The notes: generated from the sequence alone by a model not told the origin. Shown: positions 1 to 6,460, numbered from the stretch's first letter. The stretch: 9,947 nt of DNA from Synechococcales cyanobacterium PMM_0073 (GCA_949127695.1 CASBQH010000114.1:1-9947); one strand, 5' to 3'. Made by a program: numbers and translations.

Positions 1-470
1 CTGCTGGCCAGATTCAGCCGACCAAATGGCGGCGTGACGTTGCCCTTGTCGTTAAACTCAACAAAATAGCCCTGAGCATTTTGTCTGAGCGTGGTGGTAT
101 CCCGCGCAATCCGCACGTCGGGATGAAGCGGCTGCCAGACTGGGACAAAGCTGGGGGCAAAGCTGGGCGCAAAGCTGGCCCATTCGACTTGATCGTTCAC
201 TTCTCGAAACCCCACCTGCCAGTGCTGGCGTTGATTAATCGCCTGCACCTGAGTCTGGCGCATTGCCTGCAAAACCGCATCCTGAGCTGCGTTCAGGTTG
301 GCTGTCGTCTGTAGTCCCAGCCAGCCCGGAGCCAAAATGCTAGCCAAAATCCCGGCGATTACGATTACCACCAGCGTTTCAATTAACGTAAAGCCTAAAG
401 TAGAGCGACGGCTTGAAACAGAATGCCGAACTGCGCGTCGGCGGAGCGAGCGAAGAGAATCTTGATACAT
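1..470 (-). CDS. Type IV pilin-like / GspH-FimT family pseudopilin, 3' end cut by window edge
   Basis: Read on the minus strand from ATG at 470-468, the frame stays open to the window edge (156 codons visible). A 26-residue, arginine- and serine-rich leader ends in Gly26, followed by F-T-L-I-E (27-31) and a hydrophobic stretch to about residue 47. This is the prepilin peptidase cleavage/N-methylation site with the required Glu at +5. The segment after it (NAAQDAVLQAMRQTQ, then WQVGFRE, then FNDKGNV near the end) matches the cyanobacterial GspH/FimT-like pseudopilins. The protein should be inserted in the inner membrane, processed by PilD, and placed at the tip or base of a type IV pilus or related fibre (family knowledge). 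Residues about 97-108 hold a PSFA-type repeat from a 12-bp tandem triplication. No strong ribosome-binding site is visible. Only the last few tens of residues should be missing. Confidence 0.85.
   Translation of the reverse strand, partial: MYQDSLRSLRRRAVRHSVSSRRSTLGFTLIETLVVIVIAGILASILAPGWLGLQTTANLNAAQDAVLQAMRQTQVQAINQRQHWQVGFREVNDQVEWASFAPSFAPSFVPVWQPLHPDVRIARDTTTLRQNAQGYFVEFNDKGNVTPPFGRLNLAS
147..182. repeat. 12-bp tandem repeat, three copies, inside the pilin gene
   Basis: Three adjacent copies on the plus strand: AAAGCTGGGGGC, AAAGCTGGGCGC and AAAGCTGGCCCA. Read in the pilin frame they encode repeated Ser-Phe-Ala-Pro units. The period is a multiple of three, so the frame is kept. The pattern suggests slipped-strand duplication in a surface loop of the pilin. 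Confidence 0.8.
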
Positions 471-474
471 GGTA

Positions 475-496
475 GATGCAATTTTGATGCAATTTT
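475..496. repeat. Perfect 11-bp tandem duplication upstream of the pilin start
   Basis: GATGCAATTTT occurs twice back to back (475-485 and 486-496), a few bases upstream of the pilin ATG (470) on the minus strand, so it forms most of the immediate 5' leader. The 11-bp period would break a reading frame, which is tolerable only because it lies outside the coding sequence. Confidence 0.85.
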
Positions 497-572
497 CAGA
501 AACGAACCCTGCTTAAGATGCCCGCTCAGTTTTTGATCAAGCGATCTGGCGCAATAATTCGCAATCCCTCTC

Positions 573-603
573 AGCCAGATCCAGGTTGCCAGATCAGATC
601 AGC
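573..603. repeat. Dispersed 24-nt motif with internal 14-bp period (copy 1)
   Basis: GCCAGATCCAG at 574-584 and GCCAGATCAG at 588-597 are arranged with a 14-bp period and joined by GTT. The same 24-nt arrangement, differing by one inserted and one missing base, occurs at 3025-3048 in the pheS/surE spacer. The -35-like TTGCCA of the candidate tRNA promoter lies inside this copy. Function is unknown. Confidence 0.6.
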
Positions 604-615
604 GCAACCTATACT
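586..615 (+). promoter_or_regulatory. Candidate sigma-70-type promoter for tRNA-Leu
   Basis: TTGCCA (586-591) and TATACT (610-615) are separated by 18 bp. A start near 622 would give a leader of about 40 nt before the tRNA 5' end at 662. Both hexamers are close to the group 1 sigma consensus, and the placement fits a tRNA transcription unit closed by the terminator at 752-790. It was assigned by eye. Confidence 0.5.
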
Positions 616-661
616 TGAGTGCTGAAGCGGCATCAGATCCTCTCGCTGCTTTAAATAACCT

Positions 662-742
662 GCGGATGTGGCGGAATTGGTATACGCGCACGTTTGAGGG
701 GCGTGTGGCTTTGCCTTGCGAGTTCGAGTCTCGCCATCCGCA
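662..742 (+). tRNA. trnL: tRNA-Leu (anticodon GAG)
   Basis: A full cloverleaf can be drawn. The acceptor strands GCGGATG (662-668) and CATCCGC (735-741) pair perfectly, with A742 as discriminator. The D arm starts at 671. The anticodon stem CACGT/GCGTG encloses the loop TTGAGGG, with anticodon GAG at 696-698, which reads CUC and CUU leucine codons. There is an extended class II variable arm with a GGC-TTT-GCC hairpin at 707-715. The T stem GCGAG/CTCGC (718-734) carries the TTCGAGT loop. The long variable arm and A73 support leucine identity. The 3' CCA is not encoded, so it must be added after transcription. A promoter candidate precedes it and a strong terminator follows 10 bp later, suggesting a monocistronic unit. 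Confidence 0.95.
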
Positions 743-751
743 TTCATTCAC

Positions 752-790
752 AAAGCGTCAAACTAGGAAACTGGTTTGGCGCTTTTGTTT
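752..790 (+). terminator. Intrinsic terminator of the tRNA-Leu unit
   Basis: AAAGCGTCAAAC (752-763) pairs with GTTTGGCGCTTT (774-785) over 12 bp with one T-G wobble. The stem can extend by three more pairs (764-766 with 771-773) to close a GAAA tetraloop at 767-770. A T-rich tail (TTTTGTTT, 783-790) follows. This is a textbook rho-independent terminator. Confidence 0.85.
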
Positions 791-860
791 GCTGGCACGG
801 CCTGCGGCATTAGGCTCCTGCTAGGATAAAGACAGGAAAAATTAACTTTTGTAACCAATT

Positions 861-1487
861 TTGACTTCAGCCTTCACCTCTTCTCAAAGTCTGGCAAAAC
901 CAGCCTGGTATGCGCTTGATCCAATCTGGGAGGCAGGCGAAGACCTAGTAGCCAGCGGTCTGCCACACCAGCAGCTAGCCCCACCCTGGCAAATGCTGCT
1001 GTTGGGCGACGGTTCTCCCACTCGCCACCTCCAGCTCCTGACCGGCGAACCCACCGAGGTGGACGTGATCGATATGTCGCCCGCCGGAGCTGAAGGCACA
1101 GATGGGACTAAAGGCACAGATGGGGCACCTGCGCCGATTCAGATGGTGCCTGGCCCCTGGGTGCGGCGGCAGGTCTGGCTGCGAACCGCCAGCGGGCAGC
1201 GGCTAGCCTATGCCACTTCTTGGTGGGAAGCCAGCCATGTCGATGAGTATTTGCAAAACCGCTCGCTGCCGATTTGGGCCAGCCTCGCCCGCCTGCGAAC
1301 TGAGCTATACCGTGACGTGCGGGGGCTGCACTACGGCCATTCGCAGCCCTTGGAGCGCGCCTTTGAGCAGCAGGGGCCATTCTGGGGACGCCACTATTTG
1401 TTCTGGCATCACGGACGCCCGCTGACGCTGATCTATGAGGTGTTTTCGCCCTACCTGACGCGCTATTTGGGCGAGACGCAGGGCTAA
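861..1487 (+). CDS. Chorismate pyruvate-lyase, cyanobacterial family (4-hydroxybenzoate synthesis)
   Basis: The 208-residue protein matches the cyanobacterial chorismate lyase family. It should convert chorismate to 4-hydroxybenzoate plus pyruvate in the cytoplasm, the first committed step of the plastoquinone head group (established for the Synechocystis homologue). Seen here: an N-terminal PAWYALDPIW block, WVRRQVWLR, then AYATSWWEASHVDEYL. Further on come LPIWASLARLRTELYRD, FWGRHYLFWH and a C-terminal LTLIYEVFSPYL with the conserved acidic residue. The frame has a stop at 852-854, so TTG 861 is the first possible common start. No Shine-Dalgarno sits at the usual distance; an AGGAAAA lies about 20 bases upstream. 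Residues about 77-89 carry a TDGTKGTDG insertion from an 18-bp tandem duplication. The gene ends 3 bp from the stop of the convergent DUF29 gene. Confidence 0.85.
   Translation: MTSAFTSSQSLAKPAWYALDPIWEAGEDLVASGLPHQQLAPPWQMLLLGDGSPTRHLQLLTGEPTEVDVIDMSPAGAEGTDGTKGTDGAPAPIQMVPGPWVRRQVWLRTASGQRLAYATSWWEASHVDEYLQNRSLPIWASLARLRTELYRDVRGLHYGHSQPLERAFEQQGPFWGRHYLFWHHGRPLTLIYEVFSPYLTRYLGETQG
1093..1124. repeat. 18-bp period tandem duplication inside the chorismate lyase gene
   Basis: AAGGCACAGATGGG occurs at 1093-1106 and again at 1111-1124, a period of 18 bp. It encodes the repeated Gly-Thr-Asp-Gly stretch between the N-terminal block and the WVRRQVWLR motif, probably a loop that tolerates in-frame insertion. 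Confidence 0.75.
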
Positions 1488-1490
1488 GTT

Positions 1491-1952
1491 TTATTCGTTG
1501 ATTAGATCGCTGGGTTCACCGGGGTAAAAGCCGGGATTTAAGAGTTCGGCTAGATTGTATGGGCAGGTTTGGGGGAAGCTGCGGCTGGGCAGATCTGTTT
1601 CTTTCACCGCTAGCTCAATGCCTTTCATATAGGCTTTGCCCAGCGATCTGACCAGATCGGGTTGAAGGCTGGGGTTATCTTCCAGCAGTTCAGCCAGATC
1701 CAGCCGCTGAATCCGGATGGTGGCCAGCCAGCTCCGACTGCGCTTTTGCGGCTGATACTGCCATTTCAACAGATGCCCCAGCAGCAGACTCAGCCGATTG
1801 CGAAGTTCTTGGCGCTGCTGTTTGCCCAAGGCTTCGACCTCCTCGATCAAATTGGCCAGATCGAGCTGTTGCCACTGCTGGCGATGCAACAGCTTTGACT
1901 GTTCCTGCGTCCAGGCATAAAAATCAGTTTGATAGAGGTTGGGGGCAGGCAT
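1491..1952 (-). CDS. DUF29 family protein of unknown function
   Basis: The 153-residue protein has the DUF29 signature common in cyanobacteria: DFYAWTQEQSKLL near residue 9, a helical LDLANLIEEVEALG segment, then the RLSLLLGHLLKWQYQP block, RSRSWLATI and NPSLQPDL. The family is small and helical with no assigned biochemical activity, so no function is given. I chose ATG at 1952-1950 because the homology begins right after it (MPAPNLYQTDFYAW). The frame is open upstream to 2126, but those 58 codons lie over the 3' end of pheS and look like shadow sequence. The gene starts 16 bp after the pheS stop in the same direction, with no clear Shine-Dalgarno, so co-transcription with pheS is likely (inference). 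Confidence 0.8.
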   Translation of the reverse strand: MPAPNLYQTDFYAWTQEQSKLLHRQQWQQLDLANLIEEVEALGKQQRQELRNRLSLLLGHLLKWQYQPQKRSRSWLATIRIQRLDLAELLEDNPSLQPDLVRSLGKAYMKGIELAVKETDLPSRSFPQTCPYNLAELLNPGFYPGEPSDLINE

Positions 1953-1968
1953 GGCTGGCTTAACTTGC

Positions 1969-2970
1969 TCAAAACTGGCGTAAAAACCGCAGATCGCTGG
2001 CATAGAGACGGCGGATATCGTCAATTTGGTGCAGCACCATGGCGATTCGCTCCACGCCCAAGCCCGCCGCAAAGCCCGTGTAGGTTTCGGGATCGTAGCC
2101 GACGGCTTTGAGCACGTTGGGGTCAATCATGCCGCAGCCCATTACCTCCAGCCAGCGCCCGCGCCACTGCACGTCTACCTCGGCAGAAGGCTCGGTGAAG
2201 GGGAAGAAGCTGGGGCGAAACCGAATGGGGATCTCGCCAAACATCGCTTCAAGAAAGACTTTGATTGTGCCGCGCAGGTCGGTAAAGCTCAGCCCCTCGT
2301 CCACAGCCAGGATTTCGAGCTGGTGGAAGACCGCCGAGTGGGTGGCATCTACAGTATCGCGGCGGTAGCAGCGCCCCGGCATAATAATTCGCACCGGCGG
2401 ATCGTTGTCTTCCATATAGCGGATCTGCACCGAAGAGGTGTGCGTCCGCAGAATGTTGCCATCGGGCAAGAACAGCGTGTCCTGCATGTCGCGAGCTGGG
2501 TGATCGGGCAGGAAGTTGAGCGCCTCGAAGTTGTAGTAGTCTGTTTCCATTTCGGGGCCGGTCGCGACCGTGTACCCCAGACCAACAAAAACATCGATCA
2601 TCCGGTCGATGGTGCTGGTGAGCGGATGCTCCCGCCCCTGCGGGCTGTAATAGCCCTGCATCGTCACGTCGATCGCTTCGGCCTCCAGCTGGGCTGCAAT
2701 TTGGACGGCCTGAAGCTGATCGCGCTTTTGATCCAGATCAGCCTGGAGCACCTCTTTAACTTCGTTGGCCAAAGCGCCAATTTTGGGACGCTCTTCGGCG
2801 CTCAGCTTGCCCATGCCGCCCAACAGCTGCGAGAGGCTGCCTTTCTTGCCCAGATACTTGATCCGGAGCTGCTCTAGGTCTTCGAGCGTGATGATGGCGG
2901 CGAGCGCCTGCTGGGCTTCCTGGCGTAAGCGGGTCAACTGAGTTTCGAGCGGGGTATCGAGCGGGGTCAT
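1969..2970 (-). CDS. pheS: Phenylalanyl-tRNA synthetase alpha subunit
   Basis: At 333 residues it has the usual length of bacterial PheS. With PheT (not in this window) it forms the alpha2-beta2 enzyme that charges tRNA-Phe. The first ~85 residues form the coiled-coil tRNA-binding arm, including [14 protein letters not shown]. The class II catalytic core follows: [19 protein letters not shown] (motif 1 region), [33 protein letters not shown] with [11 protein letters not shown] (motif 2). [18 protein letters not shown] comes next, and [18 protein letters not shown] (motif 3) closes it. The ATG at 2970-2968 gives the family's normal N terminus. A 12-bp tandem duplication makes the [10 protein letters not shown] start. 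It is transcribed divergently from surE and is followed closely by a DUF29 gene. Separation of pheS from pheT is common in cyanobacteria. Confidence 0.97.
   Translation of the reverse strand: MTPLDTPLETQLTRLRQEAQQALAAIITLEDLEQLRIKYLGKKGSLSQLLGGMGKLSAEERPKIGALANEVKEVLQADLDQKRDQLQAVQIAAQLEAEAIDVTMQGYYSPQGREHPLTSTIDRMIDVFVGLGYTVATGPEMETDYYNFEALNFLPDHPARDMQDTLFLPDGNILRTHTSSVQIRYMEDNDPPVRIIMPGRCYRRDTVDATHSAVFHQLEILAVDEGLSFTDLRGTIKVFLEAMFGEIPIRFRPSFFPFTEPSAEVDVQWRGRWLEVMGCGMIDPNVLKAVGYDPETYTGFAAGLGVERIAMVLHQIDDIRRLYASDLRFLRQF
2946..2967. repeat. 12-bp period tandem duplication at the pheS N terminus
   Basis: CGAGCGGGGT at 2946-2955 recurs at 2958-2967. It encodes the Thr-Pro-Leu repeat in residues 2-8 of PheS, in frame and ahead of the conserved coiled coil. 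Confidence 0.65.
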
Positions 2971-3004
2971 GCTGCCTGAACTGAGAGAGATAACAAGATT
3001 CAGT

Positions 3005-3010
3005 CTTATA
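3005..3010 (-). promoter_or_regulatory. Possible -10 element for pheS
   Basis: On the minus strand this reads TATAAG, about 35 bp upstream of the pheS ATG. No convincing -35 hexamer lies 16-18 bp farther upstream, so this is only a -10-type candidate, which some cyanobacterial promoters rely on. Confidence 0.3.
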
Positions 3011-3023
3011 CTTCATCAGTGTA

Positions 3024-3049
3024 AGCCAGATCAGGTTAGCCAGATCAGC
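3024..3049. repeat. Dispersed 24-nt motif with internal 14-bp period (copy 2)
   Basis: AGCCAGATCAG occurs at 3024-3034 and 3038-3048, two perfect 11-nt copies at 14-bp period, in the 138-bp spacer between the divergent pheS and surE genes. The same arrangement is found at 574-597 upstream of tRNA-Leu. It could be a protein binding site or a small mobile or slippage-derived repeat; the sequence alone does not decide. Confidence 0.6.
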
Positions 3050-3108
3050 CCTCGCTGAACCCCAGCCTTCTACACTGGACTTGAACTCTCTAACGTTGAA
3101 GAATTTCC

Positions 3109-3951
3109 ATGAAGCTTTTGGTGAGCAATGACGACGGCATTTTTGCCCTGGGCATTCGCAGTCTGGCCAACAGCTTGGCCGAAGCCGGACATCAGGTGAC
3201 GGTGGTCTGCCCTGATCGCGAGCGCTCTGCGACTGGGCATGGCCTGACGCTGCATAAGCCGATTCGGGCTGAGCGGGTGGAGTCGGTGTTTCACCCTAGC
3301 ATTCCGGCCTGGGCCTGTTCGGGGACGCCCTCTGACTGTGTGAAGCTGGCGCTAGGGGCTTTGCTAGACGAGCCGCCAGATATGGTGCTGTCCGGGATTA
3401 ATCACGGCGCGAATCTGGGTACAGACGTGCTCTATTCCGGCACGGTTTCGGCGGCAATGGAAGGCGTGTTAGAAGGCATCCCCAGCATTGCCTTCAGCCT
3501 CAGCAGCTTTGCGGTGCAGGAATTTCAGCCTGCTGCCAGCTTCGCCAAAACGCTGGTGGCACAGCTAAGCGCCGCGCCCTTGCCTGAAGTGATGCTGCTG
3601 AATGTGAATGTGCCAGCCATTCCCGCTGCCGAAATTGCCGGCGTGGCGATGACGCGGCAGGGTTTGCGCCGCTATTTTGACCAGTTTGAGAAGCGGGTTG
3701 ACCCCAGAGGCAAGACTTACTACTGGCTGGCGGGCGAGGTGATTGAAGAAGTGAATGAACCCCTGCTGGAATCGGCTGAGGCGCTGAAGCTAAAAGGCAC
3801 TGACTTTGATTTGGCCTGGTTTCAGCAGATTCCGACTGACGTGCAGGCAATTGGCCAAAACTACATCACCGTCACGCCACTTCAGTACAATCTCACCTGC
3901 GCGGTGGGGATTGCCAACCTGCAAGGCCGCAAGTTTTACCTAGAGGCATGA
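3109..3951 (+). CDS. surE: 5'/3'-nucleotidase SurE
   Basis: The 280-residue protein begins with the SurE signature [16 protein letters not shown]. The divalent metal ligands of the family are present: Asp8 and Asp9 (NDDG), Ser40 ([13 protein letters not shown]) and Asn98 ([12 protein letters not shown]). The STPSDCVK-type block reads [12 protein letters not shown] (71-82), and [12 protein letters not shown] (108-119) follows. SurE dephosphorylates nucleoside 5'- and 3'-monophosphates and can act on short polyphosphates, in the cytoplasm. The ATG at 3109 is preceded by a weak GAAGAA at 3098-3103 and gives the exact family N terminus. It is divergent from pheS. It appears to stand alone, because a 484-bp gap follows its TGA stop. 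Confidence 0.96.
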   Translation: MKLLVSNDDGIFALGIRSLANSLAEAGHQVTVVCPDRERSATGHGLTLHKPIRAERVESVFHPSIPAWACSGTPSDCVKLALGALLDEPPDMVLSGINHGANLGTDVLYSGTVSAAMEGVLEGIPSIAFSLSSFAVQEFQPAASFAKTLVAQLSAAPLPEVMLLNVNVPAIPAAEIAGVAMTRQGLRRYFDQFEKRVDPRGKTYYWLAGEVIEEVNEPLLESAEALKLKGTDFDLAWFQQIPTDVQAIGQNYITVTPLQYNLTCAVGIANLQGRKFYLEA

Positions 3952-4435
3952 TGATCCAGAATGATCCGAACTAGGATTTCTGTCAGTTTGCTGAACTTGA
4001 TCCAGATCTTTCACGCTTTCTAGAGAATTTACGGTGTTTTTTTGGCTCAAGCTGTGATCAGCGCCCTGTCAAACGGTCGATAAAGGTGATAATTTTCCTA
4101 CAGAGGTGCAGACCAACGGCTCATGCCTGAGTCGAATCGATCGGCCTATCCAGATCAGCTGACTGGGAGTTAGACCCTGGAGCAAGTCTGATTTGCTGCA
4201 TCGCTTCAGTAAATTTGTGAGTAGATTTGCTGCGGCGCTACCTCCACCTTATGATTCAGATCTGCTGTTCCCTGCCAAGCTAGAGAGTGACGATATGGCT
4301 TGAGTGCCGGGGTTTTGATTGAGCGCTAGATCAGGGCTATCTTCCGGACAAAAGGCTAAAGATTCAGAATGAACTGTAAAGTTGATACCTTCTGAGGATA
4401 GCTTTGAGCGTGGTGAATTCTGACAAAAACTGCTG
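3952..4435. other. 484-bp gene-free region between surE and the MBL-fold hydrolase gene
   Basis: No convincing gene or RNA family is visible. It contains an imperfect 10-bp tandem (ATGATCC at 3951-3957 and 3961-3967) and a run of seven T at 4037-4043 without a good stem before it. A 6-bp hairpin GGCTCA/TGAGTC at 4118-4133 encloses a TGCC loop. GATTTGCTGC occurs twice (4190-4199, 4224-4233), and a GATAAT -10-like hexamer lies near 4088. GATC-containing words are frequent. It is AT-richer by eye than the flanking genes and is the longest non-coding stretch in the window. It must hold the promoter for the downstream gene, but I cannot place it reliably. Confidence 0.6.
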
Positions 4436-5341
4436 ATGTTGAATCTGCAAGACCAGTTTACGGTTCGTTTTTGGGGTGTGAGGGGCAGCATCGCCTGTCC
4501 AGGGCAAAGCACCGTTCGCTATGGCGGCAACACTTCCTGCATTGAGATGCGGGTGGGAGGACAGCGGCTGATCTTTGATGGCGGCACGGGGCTGCGGGTG
4601 TTGGGGCAGGCGCTGACGGCTGAAATGCCGGTTGAGGCGCACCTGTTTTTTACGCATTCTCACTGGGATCACATCCAGGGCTTTCCGTTTTTTGTCCCGG
4701 CTTTCATTCCCAACAATCGCTTTCACATCTATGGCACCGTTGCCCCCAATGGCTCCACGATTGAGCAGCGGCTGAATGACCAGATGCTGCATCCCAATTT
4801 CCCGGTGCCGCTACAGGTGATGGGGGCTGATCTGAAGTTCTATAACCTGACGGTGAACGAGCCGGTGCAGCTAGGCGAGGTGCGGATTGAAAACGCGCTG
4901 CTGAACCATCCCGGCGAGGCGGTGGGCTATCGGGTCAGCTGGCGGGGCGGTTCCGCTGCCTATATCACTGACACAGAGCATTTTCCGGACCGACTAGATG
5001 AAAACGTGCTCCGGCTGGCTCGCAACGCCGATCTGCTAATCTATGACTCTACCTATACGGACGAAGAATATTACTCAGAGCAGCTTAGCCGCATCGGCTG
5101 GGGGCATTCGACCTGGCAGGAGGCGGTCAAGGTGGCCAAAGCGGCCAACGTGAAGCAGCTGGTGATCTTTCATCACGATCCGCTGCATGACGACAACTTT
5201 ATGGATCAAGTGCAGAGCCTAACTGCCGAGCAGTTTCCGAATAGCCTGGTCGCCTGGGAAGGCTTAGAAGTTGGGATCTCTACGCTGGCGGTGGCGGGCA
5301 GCGCGGGCAAATTGAGCATCGAAACCCAGATTTCAGCTTAA
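4436..5341 (+). CDS. Metallo-beta-lactamase-fold metal-dependent hydrolase
   Basis: The 301-residue protein has the complete binuclear metal site of the MBL fold: His74-Ser-His76-Trp-Asp78-His79 (THSHWDHIQG), His148 (LLNHPG), Asp169 (YITDTEH) or Asp204 (LIYDST), and a C-terminal His246-His247 (VIFHHDP). The opening VRFWGVRGSIACPG followed by VRYGGNT is typical of the PhnP / phosphodiesterase-like group found widely in cyanobacteria, so a phosphodiester or cyclic phosphate substrate is more likely than a beta-lactam. The exact substrate is unknown. No signal peptide is seen, so it is probably cytoplasmic. ATG 4436 has no clear Shine-Dalgarno but places the conserved block 8 residues in. It is on the same strand as ribF, 100 bp upstream of it. 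Its TAA is the first of three in-frame TAA codons. Confidence 0.88.
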   Translation: MLNLQDQFTVRFWGVRGSIACPGQSTVRYGGNTSCIEMRVGGQRLIFDGGTGLRVLGQALTAEMPVEAHLFFTHSHWDHIQGFPFFVPAFIPNNRFHIYGTVAPNGSTIEQRLNDQMLHPNFPVPLQVMGADLKFYNLTVNEPVQLGEVRIENALLNHPGEAVGYRVSWRGGSAAYITDTEHFPDRLDENVLRLARNADLLIYDSTYTDEEYYSEQLSRIGWGHSTWQEAVKVAKAANVKQLVIFHHDPLHDDNFMDQVQSLTAEQFPNSLVAWEGLEVGISTLAVAGSAGKLSIETQISA

Positions 5342-5365
5342 TCTGCGGCCTAATCTGCGGCCTAA
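5339..5365. repeat. Perfect 12-bp tandem duplication creating three in-frame stops
   Basis: TAATCTGCGGCC occurs twice (5339-5350, 5351-5362) and TAA follows again at 5363-5365. The period is 12 bp, so the hydrolase reading frame meets TAA at 5339, 5351 and 5363. Confidence 0.85.
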
Positions 5366-5376
5366 CCTTCAGCAAT

Positions 5377-5412
5377 GCGGCGCTGCATCAAGCCGCGCCA
5401 GATTTGCATTTT
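5377..5412 (+). terminator. Weak possible terminator after the MBL-fold gene
   Basis: Two alternative 5-bp GC stems compete here: GCGGC (5377-5381) with GCCGC (5392-5396), or GGCGC (5379-5383) with GCGCC (5395-5399). The following sequence is only broken T-rich (ATTTGCATTTT). It may reduce read-through into ribF, but it is weak. Confidence 0.25.
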
Positions 5413-5432
5413 ATGTCAAGTTTTATGTCAAG
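5409..5432. repeat. Perfect 12-bp tandem duplication just upstream of ribF
   Basis: TTTTATGTCAAG occurs twice in a row (5409-5420, 5421-5432), ending 9 bp before the ribF GTG start. It makes up most of the immediate leader, where promoter or translation-initiation signals would be expected. Confidence 0.85.
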
Positions 5433-5441
5433 CTGTAAAGC

Positions 5442-6431
5442 GTGTGGATAGCCTCTCACCTATCGACGGTTAAAACGCCGACAATCATTGCCCTGGGGAA
5501 CTTTGATGGCGTTCACCAAGGGCATCAGACTGTGATTGCGCCCGTGGCTGAAGCGGCCAGCGCGGCGGCGATTCCCCAGGCAATCCCCACAGTGGTGACA
5601 TTTGACCCACATCCACAAGAATTTTTCACCGGACAAAAACGGCTGCTGCTAACGCCAACCTCTGAAAAAGCAGCTTGCCTGGAGCAATTGGGGATTCAGC
5701 AGCTGGTGCTAGTGCCGTTTAATCAAGCGCTGGCTAGCCTGACGCCTCAGGAGTTTGTGGAGCAGATTTTGATTGAAGCCTTGCAGGCGCGCTGGATTAG
5801 CGTCGGCCAAGACTTTCGGTTTGGCTGTCAGCGTCGGGGCACGGTGGCGGATTTGCAGCAGGTGGCCGCTCAGCACGGGGTCGCAGTCGCAGTTGCTCCA
5901 CTGCATTTGCAGCAGGGCGAGCGGATCAGCAGCTCAACGATTCGCGCTGCCCTGAGTCAAGGCGATCTGGATCGTGCCAATGCCCTGCTGGGTCGGGCTT
6001 ATAGCCTGAGCGGAACCGTGGTGCAAGGGCAGCAGCTAGGCCGAACCATTGGCTTTCCGACTGCCAATTTGCAGGTCGCTGCCGAGAAGTTTTTGCCGCG
6101 TTCTGGCGTCTACAGCGTTTGGGCAGAGTCTGCGGCGACGGGCTGCCAGCCAGCGGTGATGAATCTGGGCTATCGCCCGACCGTGAACGGCCAGCAGCTC
6201 AGTGTAGAGGTGCATCTTTTAGACTGGTCGGGCGATCTCTATGGCCAGCAGCTAACGGTGAGCCTGCAAGCCTTTCAGCGCCCCGAACAAAAGTTTGCCG
6301 GACTCGAAGAACTCAAGGCGCAGATCAAACGAGACGCTGAGCAGGCCAAGCTGGATTTACTAGCCGTGAACTCTGGAGTCGCAGCTGCCGCTAAGATTGC
6401 AGGCAGTTCTGTCGGTGCAGCTGAGCGCTGA
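5442..6431 (+). CDS. ribF: Bifunctional riboflavin kinase / FAD synthetase
   Basis: The 329-residue protein has both RibF domains. The N-terminal nucleotidyltransferase (FMN adenylylation) shows LGNFDGVHQGH (18-28), VTFDPHPQEFF (52-62), VGQDFRFG (121-128) and ISSSTIRAAL (162-171). The C-terminal riboflavin kinase shows GRTIGFPTANL (200-210), GVYSVWA (222-228), NLGYRPTVNG (241-250), the catalytic Glu256 (SVEVHLLDW) and DLYG (265-268). It makes FMN and FAD from riboflavin in the cytoplasm. The GTG start at 5442 gives MWIASHLSTV, the usual cyanobacterial N terminus; no clear Shine-Dalgarno is seen. Residues 43-50 (AIPQAIPT) are an imperfect 12-bp duplication. The last ~20 residues are an Ala/Gly/Ser-rich tail beyond the kinase domain. 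No FMN riboswitch is visible upstream. The MoxR gene follows 54 bp later on the same strand. Confidence 0.96.
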   Translation: MWIASHLSTVKTPTIIALGNFDGVHQGHQTVIAPVAEAASAAAIPQAIPTVVTFDPHPQEFFTGQKRLLLTPTSEKAACLEQLGIQQLVLVPFNQALASLTPQEFVEQILIEALQARWISVGQDFRFGCQRRGTVADLQQVAAQHGVAVAVAPLHLQQGERISSSTIRAALSQGDLDRANALLGRAYSLSGTVVQGQQLGRTIGFPTANLQVAAEKFLPRSGVYSVWAESAATGCQPAVMNLGYRPTVNGQQLSVEVHLLDWSGDLYGQQLTVSLQAFQRPEQKFAGLEELKAQIKRDAEQAKLDLLAVNSGVAAAAKIAGSSVGAAER

Positions 6432-6460
6432 ATCGCGCATCGCTAAAAAAATTACGCAAT

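Noticed and set aside
1953..2126. Upstream extension of the DUF29 gene to an ATG at 2126
   Set aside because: The extra 58 residues overlap the 3' end of pheS in another frame and have Arg/Trp/Cys-rich shadow composition; the DUF29 homology starts right after ATG 1952.
2026..2877. Long plus-strand open frame (283 codons) across pheS
   Set aside because: It lies antisense to a fully convincing pheS and its translation is His/Arg/Val-rich without any recognisable domain; it is a shadow of pheS codon bias.
4037..4043. Run of seven T as a surE terminator
   Set aside because: No stable stem precedes it; the nearest complementarity (TTCT/AGAA near 4017-4026) has no loop.
4123..4173. Sixteen-codon open frame starting ATG in the 484-bp gap
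   Set aside because: It is very short, has no well-placed Shine-Dalgarno and no recognisable sequence; its start lies inside the small hairpin at 4118-4133.
4364..4792. Minus-strand open frame of 142 codons at the start of the MBL-fold gene
   Set aside because: It is mostly antisense to conserved MBL codons, including the HSHWDH motif, and shows no family features.
4436..5341. Beta-lactamase or other resistance enzyme
   Set aside because: The MBL metal motifs are shared by many hydrolases; the N-terminal VRFWGVRGS block and lack of a signal peptide fit a phosphodiesterase-like cytoplasmic enzyme.
5342..5441. FMN riboswitch upstream of ribF
   Set aside because: The gap is only 100 bp, largely tandem repeats, and none of the conserved RFN-element segments can be seen.
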